Shown piece after piece: positions 1 through 5,874 of a stretch of DNA of 33,133 nt. This DNA is from Nitrospira sp. (lineage in GTDB: Bacteria > Nitrospirota > Nitrospiria > Nitrospirales > Nitrospiraceae). Each line of letters opens with the position of its first letter. The first letter of the stretch is position 1. The notes below the pieces were generated by a model, which was not told where the DNA came from, searched no databases, and saw only the letters and a list, made by a program, of their open reading frames with translations. Location: positions 1-33,133 of the forward strand of contig SPAW01000069.1 in the NCBI GenBank assembly GCA_005239465.1, in the 5' to 3' direction. Both the position numbers and the translations under genes were made by a program.

Positions 1-130
1 CTCTTCGCTTGCTGCGGCCTTGCTGGTCTGCCTTTTTGAGCATCCTGCGGTAGTGTGCTTCTGTTATCCCAGACGTGCAGACCAGTGAAGTGCTGGTGTA
101 CCAAAATAGTTTTTCCGCAGCCTGCTATCT
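1..130 (+). repeat. Partial MITE-like intergenic element (right part, copy 1)
   Basis: The first 50 bases match the right part of two other copies in this window (8885-9035 inverted and 18157-18353): the run CGCTTGCTGCGGCCT, then GCTGG, then CCTTTTTGAGCATCCTG. About 60 bases later both this copy and the one at 18157 carry a TAGTTTTTC-CAGCCTG motif (here 109-126, there 18416-18433), so the repeat unit may extend that far. The left part lies outside the window. No gene is seen here. Confidence 0.6.
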
Positions 131-247
131 TCGTCGGAATGATGCAGCCTAAAGGAGCGAATGGTTGTCTCGCAAGATCCAGGAATTTCTCCGGTCGTCG
201 CGGTGAAGCGTCGTTCGCCCTTCGGTGTGACTCAGCCTGCGACCATT

Positions 248-361
248 CGACCCAGAGGCTCTCGACGGGCGAGCTCCCCTCGGCAGGCTCGGGGCCTGAG
301 CTTGTCGAAGGCAGTCGAGTCGGGCCGTGAGTCCTTCGACCCGTCGAGAGCCTCTGGGTCG
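248..361. repeat. Long inverted repeat with 22-bp perfect arms
   Basis: Bases 248-269 (CGACCCAGAGGCTCTCGACG plus GG) and 340-361 are exact reverse complements, separated by 70 bases that contain further TCGA-rich short palindromes (for example GCTTGTCGAAGGC). Sequences of this GAGCTTGTCGAAGG type are common dispersed intergenic repeats in high-GC bacteria. The short reading frames across it lack ribosome sites and look spurious. Confidence 0.7.
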
Positions 362-445
362 AGCGACAAGCTCAGGACCTTGAGCGGAGCCGAAAGGCGT
401 ATCGAACGGTGAAGTGTATCTCGTCGGAGACAAGAGCGTAGGGCT

Positions 446-533
446 GATGGCGTATAGCTTATGGCAGAGACCCAGATGCACTGAGCTCCGGACCATAGGC
501 CATCGGCTATAAGCCATAAGCTCTTCTCTTCAG
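446..533. repeat. Palindromic intergenic repeat, 'ATAAGCCATAAGCTC' family, copy 1
   Basis: The left arm GATGGCGTATAGCTTATGG and the right arm CCATCGGCTATAAGCCATAA are imperfect reverse complements around a roughly 40-base loop. The same arms occur at 10525-10632 just before guaA. The region 1-583 as a whole contains repeats only; no supported gene is present. Confidence 0.6.
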
Positions 534-583
534 GCGAGAGACGAGCAACGAGATACGAGCGACGACCCTTAGAGCTGCGAGGG

Positions 584-943
584 CTACTGGGAGGCGTCGA
601 TGACGGTCAGCACGCCCCGCAAGATGGGATGGATGCGGCAGCGGTATACATAGCGTCCGGGCGGCAAGCCCGGGATGGTGAATTGCCCTCCCGGTGGGAT
701 TGTCCCGGAATCGAAGAAACACGGACTCCCGTCCTCCACACAGCCGTTGTGCGTGATGGTGTGATGGGTCGGGGTGGGATTATCCCAGCGAATAGGGTTG
801 CCGCTGGCGACAGTTGCGGTGACGGGAACGAAATAGGGGGACCCGTCCTCAATGACGATCTGTGTGTAAGGCGGAGTAGCTGTGGTCGGCCAGGCCAAAC
901 TAGGCACCACTAATCCAACCAAGACCACCATCATCCAATTCAC
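584..943 (-). CDS. Exported cupredoxin-fold protein with Met-to-Leu change at the axial position
   Basis: A 119-residue protein with a hydrophobic start (residues 4-17, ending Pro-Ser-Leu-Ala) that reads as a signal peptide, followed by a single plastocyanin/azurin-like domain. Copper ligand candidates are His61 in THHTIT, Cys102 and His105 in YRCRIHP. In small single-domain cupredoxins of this type the sequence after Cys is usually C-x2-H-P-x-M-x-G; here the Met position is Leu108 (HPILRG), so the axial thioether ligand appears to be missing. Cys68 and Cys75 could form a disulfide. The start is GTG at 943, with AGAGGAG about 10 bases upstream. Likely a periplasmic electron carrier or copper-binding protein; Nitrospira carry many cupredoxins. 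The partner is unknown: the neighbour on the other strand is unrelated. Confidence 0.8.
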   Translation of the reverse strand: MNWMMVVLVGLVVPSLAWPTTATPPYTQIVIEDGSPYFVPVTATVASGNPIRWDNPTPTHHTITHNGCVEDGSPCFFDSGTIPPGGQFTIPGLPPGRYVYRCRIHPILRGVLTVIDASQ

Positions 944-1264
944 GGGATCACTACTCCTCTTTGGGCTGCACTGCCCTAAGATCCGACGAAGGGGCAGAGG
1001 ATTTAACCTTCATCCATCTCGTGCTGTCCATCTTATCATGGGTTTAAGGTTTGCCTACTACAGGTCCTAGCATGGTCGCAGTAAAGAACTGCAGGCCGCG
1101 GCGGTTGATGTGATGTGATATATGGCTAGAACCCTGGGCGATGGGGGCAATGGCTGGTGGAAATGGCTCGGAAATGTGGCGGTTGCAAGAGACTATTCGT
1201 TCATGCTAGATGGAGGTCGCCACGCCACAGGTGAAACGTTGCAGATGGCATAGGAGGAATCGGA
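944..1264. other. Intergenic region between divergent genes, no gene seen
   Basis: This 321-base space separates the divergent cupredoxin and lysine-rich genes, so it must hold both promoters. I find no convincing pair of -35 and -10 boxes; TTGCAA at 1183-1188 followed after 18 bases by TAGATG is a weak candidate for the rightward gene. A short GGGC-TGCACT-GCCC hairpin lies near 963-976 in the leader of the cupredoxin gene. No supported reading frame is present. Confidence 0.4.
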
Positions 1265-1741
1265 ATGGCGAAGAACAAGAAGAAGGGCGCAACAAAAAAG
1301 TCGTCGGGAAAGAAGAAAGCCCGAACGTCATCGAAGAAGAGGGCGGCGAAAAAAGCGGTCAAGAAACGCGCGGCCGTGAAGCGGTCCAAGCCGGCCCCTA
1401 AGAAAAAAGCTGCCAAGAAGGTGGTCAAGAAGTCCGCGAGGAAAGCCACTCCCAAGAAATCCGCTCCCAAAGTCAGCCAATCAGTCGCTCCTGTTAAGAA
1501 AGTGGTTCCTCAGGAAGAAGCGACGCCCCGTACACCGGTGGTCGCCAAGCCGGCCGTTCCGGTCGAGCCGAAGGTGACTGATATCGAGGAGGAGGTTGTC
1601 CACGAGGAATTGGAGATGGAAGGCGAGATCGAGGAAGATGTGCAGGAAGAGTTGGACCTCGATGCCGATGACGATAGTGACGGTCTTATTGAAAAGTCCG
1701 AAGATCTTCTCGATGACCACGACGATTATCGTAATAATTGA
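1265..1741 (+). CDS. Lysine/alanine-rich basic protein with acidic C-terminal half
   Basis: A 158-residue low-complexity protein. Residues 1-75 are almost entirely Lys, Ala, Ser, Arg and Pro in KKAAKK-type repeats like the tails of bacterial histone H1-like proteins. Residues 75-105 are Val/Pro-rich, and residues 106-158 are strongly acidic (runs of Glu and Asp, for example EEDVQEELDLDADDD). A perfect ribosome site, AGGAGG at 1252-1257, precedes the ATG. The basic half suggests binding to DNA or RNA and the acidic tail could be self-neutralising or bind basic proteins; this is inference, and no folded domain is visible. It stands alone, facing away from the cupredoxin gene and converging on the Lon-like gene. 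Confidence 0.8.
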   Translation: MAKNKKKGATKKSSGKKKARTSSKKRAAKKAVKKRAAVKRSKPAPKKKAAKKVVKKSARKATPKKSAPKVSQSVAPVKKVVPQEEATPRTPVVAKPAVPVEPKVTDIEEEVVHEELEMEGEIEEDVQEELDLDADDDSDGLIEKSEDLLDDHDDYRNN

Positions 1742-1971
1742 TGTGCCGGTGCTGTTCTGGTTGTCCCGTGCCGGACAGAACCGTGTGACCGGCTCCTGGT
1801 CGTTGACAGGGACTTGGCGGCGATATCCGGTTTACTCTTCACGAATCAGCCGTCGATTCGCACCACAACCATAAGCCATTTTCTCGTTACCGCCGGAACA
1901 TCGCAGGAGCGCAGTTCTCTCGAGAGCGCTGATCTGCAACTCGGCTAGTGGCCCTGAGAGCATCCGTGCCG

Positions 1972-2616
1972 CTAGATGTGCTGGCCGGTCATCAGTTCGT
2001 ACGCCTGGTCGATGGTATCGACTTCTTTCACGATCAGGTTCAGCTCCATCGCCACTTGATTCAGATTCCAATTGGGGCCGTAGATCTGACCTGTCGGAAC
2101 GAGAATCGTACGATAGCCTTCCCGCGCGGCGGCGCGCAGCTTGTCGGGAATGCCGCCCACGGGACCGATAGACCCGCCCCGTTCGAACGTCCCCGTGAGC
2201 GCAATCTGAGGCTGGAGCCGATCTCCTTTGAACATTGCAATAAAGCCGATAGCCATCGCAGCACCGGCGCTAGGGCCATCGCTGGTTGATGACGCATAGG
2301 CGACGCCGCGGACAGACACGGTGCCGCTGTGGCGAATATGCGGCGTACGTTCGACCGCATAGGCGAATGCCTGAGCCAGCGCGCTTAACTTTGATTCCCC
2401 CAGGTTGACCCCTCCAATAATTGCTTGGAGCTGGACGAGTTCCGGCGTCGGCTTCTGGTCCCACCAGATCATCAGCATCTCGAACACGCCTTTGTTGTTG
2501 GCGCGAATTGCCGCGAGTATCGGCAGCTCGATGACATATTCACCGGAGGCCAACGGTGGGGTGAAGCAAAGGACGGAGAGCATGAGGAGGCAGAGGGCGG
2601 CTGTGAGTCGAATCAT
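1972..2616 (-). CDS. Exported Lon-like (family S16) protease domain without ATPase
   Basis: Starting at the ATG at 2616 (GGAG five bases before it) gives 214 residues. Residues 1-24 are a signal peptide (LTAALCLLMLSVLC core). The rest matches the proteolytic domain of Lon: DGPSAGAAMA carries the catalytic Ser116, and LTGTFERGGSIGPVGGIPDK carries Lys159 of the Ser-Lys dyad, followed by AAAREGYRTILVP as in Lon. The AAA+ ATPase and N-terminal domains of Lon are absent, so the enzyme would act outside the cytoplasm without ATP, perhaps as a peptidase on unfolded or specific envelope substrates. A longer TTG start at 2643 is possible but would weaken the signal peptide. Its 3' end faces the lysine-rich gene; the pentapeptide gene is divergent. 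Confidence 0.85.
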   Translation of the reverse strand: MIRLTAALCLLMLSVLCFTPPLASGEYVIELPILAAIRANNKGVFEMLMIWWDQKPTPELVQLQAIIGGVNLGESKLSALAQAFAYAVERTPHIRHSGTVSVRGVAYASSTSDGPSAGAAMAIGFIAMFKGDRLQPQIALTGTFERGGSIGPVGGIPDKLRAAAREGYRTILVPTGQIYGPNWNLNQVAMELNLIVKEVDTIDQAYELMTGQHI

Positions 2617-2759
2617 AAGCACTCCATGGAGTTGATCGATCAAGGTCTGAGGCTAGGCGTTCTTCTTTTTGGGAGAGTGTAGCAGAGCGCCATCTCTTGT
2701 AAAGGCGATGGGAAAATCTCGCCTTGCCTTGCTCCCAGGCATTTCGTATAACGACCGCC

Positions 2760-3857
2760 ATGTGGTGTGATGCGTTGTCTCGCTGGGGTGCGTGTACGCT
2801 AAGTCTGCTGCTTGGCTGGGCCGTCGTTGTCTCGGCTCAGGACACGGATGCCGCCTGCACGGTGGAGGCACCCGTGAGTGGGAAGGGCGAGCCGCTTGTC
2901 AAACATCTGTCACCTAGCTGCACGCCGGCTGAGCGTGAAGCCCACGCGATCGGTAGTGCGGTGATTATGGAGGCGATGGCGAAAGGGCGGGCGGTCGATC
3001 TCGTCGGCGTGATCGTCCATAGCGATCTGATCTTCGACAGCTTGGACGTGCAAAGGACCCAACAGCCGAAAGGGTTTACGCCCCAGTCACAGGCGTCATT
3101 GAACCAGCTCAACGTTGAGGAGCTGCGGCTTGTCCACGAGGCGGTGACGATTCGCGATTCGGTGGTGTTGGGGGCGGTGCGGCATCGGTCCACCAAGGGC
3201 ACGCTCCGGTTCGAAGGGCCGGTCGACTTTCATGGGACGATATTCAAAGATGGAGTGGACCTCTCGCGTTCGGTGTTCCAGGGTATAGTCGAGCTTTCCG
3301 GAGCAACATTTGAGAAAGAGGCTTACTTTGTCCAGGGGCAGTTCACCCACTCGCTGGGGTGCAAGGAGACCAAGTTTGGGCCCCATACGAGATTTCATCG
3401 TTCCACATTTCGAGGTCCAGTCGATTGTGCGGGCGCGCTCCTCGATGGTATGGCGGAATTTCTGGAGGTGAGCTTTGAACAACCCGTTACATTTAAGCGG
3501 GCGCGATTCGGTCTGGGTACCGGGTTTTCAGGGAGCCGATTCAAGCGACAAGCGATTTTTGAGGAGGCCATTTTCAGTCGCGAAGCCTTCTTTGGGTTTT
3601 CGGTGTTTGAGGGCGAGGCCTCGTTCGCCGGCGCTCAGTTTCTGGGGAGTGCGGATTTTTCTGATGTGGAGTTCAAGAAGCCGGACGATCTCGCGAAGGC
3701 GCAATTCGATCAGCAGCCGCTCTTCAGTCGAACGAAACGGATCGCTCAGGACAAGGCTGCTAATTTCCTGAAGTCCCCAGCCGAACAGTATGCCCTGACG
3801 TTGCTGTTACTCCTCATGGCGGCCATGCTGGTGGTTTACGCCTTGAAGATGAAATAG
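2760..3857 (+). CDS. Exported pentapeptide-type repeat protein with C-terminal membrane anchor
   Basis: About 365 residues from ATG 2760 (a TTG at 2724 would add 12). A signal peptide (SLLLGWAVVVSAQ) is followed by roughly 130 residues of unclear fold, then from about residue 140 to 325 a series of short repeats with Phe or Leu spaced eight to ten apart (patterns such as FEGPVDFHGTIF, VDLSRSVFQG, ASFAGAQFLGSADF). This is the look of the degenerate pentapeptide repeat class, which forms a right-handed beta helix. The last 25 residues (ALTLLLLLMAAMLVVYAL) form one membrane helix. The topology suggests an envelope protein with the helix outside the cytoplasm. Function unknown; the start codon has no clear ribosome site. 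Confidence 0.75.
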   Translation: MWCDALSRWGACTLSLLLGWAVVVSAQDTDAACTVEAPVSGKGEPLVKHLSPSCTPAEREAHAIGSAVIMEAMAKGRAVDLVGVIVHSDLIFDSLDVQRTQQPKGFTPQSQASLNQLNVEELRLVHEAVTIRDSVVLGAVRHRSTKGTLRFEGPVDFHGTIFKDGVDLSRSVFQGIVELSGATFEKEAYFVQGQFTHSLGCKETKFGPHTRFHRSTFRGPVDCAGALLDGMAEFLEVSFEQPVTFKRARFGLGTGFSGSRFKRQAIFEEAIFSREAFFGFSVFEGEASFAGAQFLGSADFSDVEFKKPDDLAKAQFDQQPLFSRTKRIAQDKAANFLKSPAEQYALTLLLLLMAAMLVVYALKMK

Positions 3858-3931
3858 AGCGGATCGTCCCCAGCCCCTACATATAGATTCGGACTTGCCC
3901 CGCCACCCCATAAGTTGGTATAAACAGCCTC

Positions 3932-4738
3932 GTGGAACATCACATCGAAGGTTTCGAACAGACTGAGCTGCCCTACCAGGTCCGCATCGAGAATTTCGAG
4001 GGACCGCTGGACCTGTTGCTCCATCTCATTAAGAAAAACGAGATCAATATTTACGATATTCCTATCGCCATGATTGCTCGGCAATATCTCGCGTACGTTG
4101 AGGCGATGACAGACTTGAATCTCAACGTCGCAGGGGAGTTTCTGGTCATGGCCACGACGTTGCTGCAGATTAAGTCCAAGATGCTGCTGCCGGTCGACGA
4201 AACGGCCGAGGACGAGGAAGACGGGCCTGATCCGCGGGAAGAACTCGTGCGGCGGCTGCTGGAGTACAAAACGTACAAAGAAGCGGCCCGCCAGCTCGAC
4301 GGCCAGGAAAAAATGTGGCGCGAAATCTTCAGTCGGGAACAGGGGGCACCGGAACCTGTCGAGACCGATGAGACGCTCCTGGAAAACGTCTCCTTGTTTG
4401 ATCTCGTGGATGCGCTCAAGGGGATTCTTGATCGCAATCCTGGGAAGCAGTTCATCGAGATTCTGCCGGATAACCTCACAGTGCGGGAGCGAATGAACGT
4501 CATTCTGGAAATGCTGGAGGGCAAGGATTCCGTCTCGTTCGTGGATCTGTTTGAGGAATCGTGTCATCGGCTGGTGGTGATCGTGACATTTTTGGCGATG
4601 CTGGAACTCATTCGGTTGCGGGTCGCGCGGGTGTTCCAAGCTGAGACGTTTGGACCGATTCTCGTCTCCCGGACGTTCTCATTGGTGCCGGATCCTGCTG
4701 AACTGGATGACGCAGATTTGGAATGGAGGGGGACATGA
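3932..4738 (+). CDS. scpA: Segregation and condensation protein A (kleisin)
   Basis: This 268-residue protein has the typical ScpA N-terminus FEGPLDLLLHLI (residues 22-33) followed by EINIYDIPIAMIARQYL, an acidic middle linker (DETAEDEEDGPD) and a C-terminal winged-helix part ending RLRVARVFQAETFGPI. ScpA is the kleisin subunit that bridges the two heads of the SMC dimer, with ScpB bound to its middle, and helps condense and segregate the chromosome. The start is GTG at 3932, the only reasonable start, with a poor ribosome site. The stop codon overlaps the scpB start, so the two are translationally coupled. Confidence 0.95.
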   Translation: MEHHIEGFEQTELPYQVRIENFEGPLDLLLHLIKKNEINIYDIPIAMIARQYLAYVEAMTDLNLNVAGEFLVMATTLLQIKSKMLLPVDETAEDEEDGPDPREELVRRLLEYKTYKEAARQLDGQEKMWREIFSREQGAPEPVETDETLLENVSLFDLVDALKGILDRNPGKQFIEILPDNLTVRERMNVILEMLEGKDSVSFVDLFEESCHRLVVIVTFLAMLELIRLRVARVFQAETFGPILVSRTFSLVPDPAELDDADLEWRGT

Positions 4739-5607
4739 CTCCGATCACAGAAGAATTGCCTCAGGGTACTGCCGAGAGTGGAGTGGCTGAGGGAGGGGCA
4801 CAGGAACACTTGCCCGATGACAGAGGTGCGGCCAACAAGCAAAGCGCCCCAAGCTTCAATGGCTTGGCGCAAGAGATCGCGGAGCGTGAACTCAAGGCGA
4901 TTCTGGAGTCGATGTTGTTCGTCTCGTCTGAGCCGCTCTCCGTGACTCGTCTGGTGGCGGTGCTCGGGGATGTCACCAAGGTGGAAGTTGAACGGGTCTT
5001 GCGGAGTCTCGGCGACGATCTCGATCAAGAAGGGCGGGGGATCCGGCTCGCGGAAGTGGGCGGTGGGTATCGGCTGATGACTAAGCAGGAATACGCGCCC
5101 TGGATCAAGTGTCTGGACAAAGCGAAATCCGCGGCGAAACTGTCCCGGTCCGCACTCGAATCGCTGGCGATCATTGCCTATAAACAGCCGATTGTGCGGT
5201 CTGAAATTGAAGAGATTCGCGGGGTGGAAACCTCCGGTGTTGTGCGGACGTTGCTTGAACGGAAGCTGGTGCGTATCATCGGCCGCAAAGAGGTTCCTGG
5301 CCGTCCGATCATGTACGGGACCACGAAGTTCTTTCTTGAGCATTTTGGCTTGAATGACCTCTCGCAGCTCCCGCCGCTCCGAGAATTCAAGGAACTGGGT
5401 GAGTCGGAGCAATCGTTGCTGCCGATGAACAAGGCCACGCCGGAGATGACCGGCGAATCAGTCGTTGACGACATGGCGAAGACCATCGAACTGGTTGGTG
5501 AAGATGCGCTCTCCGTGAGCGGGGAGGAGTCCACCGTCGAACTCAAGTCCCAGGAAGAGTTGAATGCTGATGAGGAGCTCGATGGGGAGCCGGTCGAGCA
5601 AAGATAG
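4735..5607 (+). CDS. scpB: Segregation and condensation protein B
   Basis: The start ATG at 4735 shares bases with the scpA stop (ATGA) and is preceded by GGAGGGGG inside the scpA end, so coupled translation is likely; a start at 4723 is less likely. The 290-residue product has the two winged-helix domains of ScpB at about residues 40-205 (LKAILESMLFVSSEPLS, then LESLAIIAYKQPIVRSEIEE and RGVETSGVVRTLLERKLV). An N-terminal extension of about 38 residues and a C-terminal acidic tail of about 80 residues have no assigned role and are longer than in many homologues. It binds ScpA in the SMC complex. Confidence 0.95.
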   Translation: MTPITEELPQGTAESGVAEGGAQEHLPDDRGAANKQSAPSFNGLAQEIAERELKAILESMLFVSSEPLSVTRLVAVLGDVTKVEVERVLRSLGDDLDQEGRGIRLAEVGGGYRLMTKQEYAPWIKCLDKAKSAAKLSRSALESLAIIAYKQPIVRSEIEEIRGVETSGVVRTLLERKLVRIIGRKEVPGRPIMYGTTKFFLEHFGLNDLSQLPPLREFKELGESEQSLLPMNKATPEMTGESVVDDMAKTIELVGEDALSVSGEESTVELKSQEELNADEELDGEPVEQR

Positions 5608-5767
5608 GCCTCCACGCCGCCCCGTTTTCTATCTTACGACCTTCGATTCGACGCTTTCAGGTCGAGGCCGATCCTTTGGAGGAGCGAAGCGCCCTCACGT
5701 AGTGCGCAACGCAGGTACGACGCATGTGGCCACGTACCGATTTCCAGAGATCCCAATTTTCCGCTCC

Positions 5768-5796
5768 TTGACTCTCTTTCCGCCGCTTTGTTAGAC
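5768..5796 (+). promoter_or_regulatory. Possible promoter for the NHL-repeat gene
   Basis: TTGACT at 5768-5773, a 17-base spacer and TTAGAC at 5791-5796, about 80 bases before the ATG. The -10 box is a weak match. The rest of 5608-5874 shows nothing else recognisable. Confidence 0.35.
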
Positions 5797-5874
5797 TTGT
5801 CAAACCAATTCTAAGTCATTGAAAGACCCATTGTTTCTTGAGACTGGTCGGCTTTAGCAACACAAGCACCACCT

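Noticed and set aside
149-517. 122-codon minus-strand frame in the repeat cluster
   Set aside because: It runs through inverted repeats and has no coding character.
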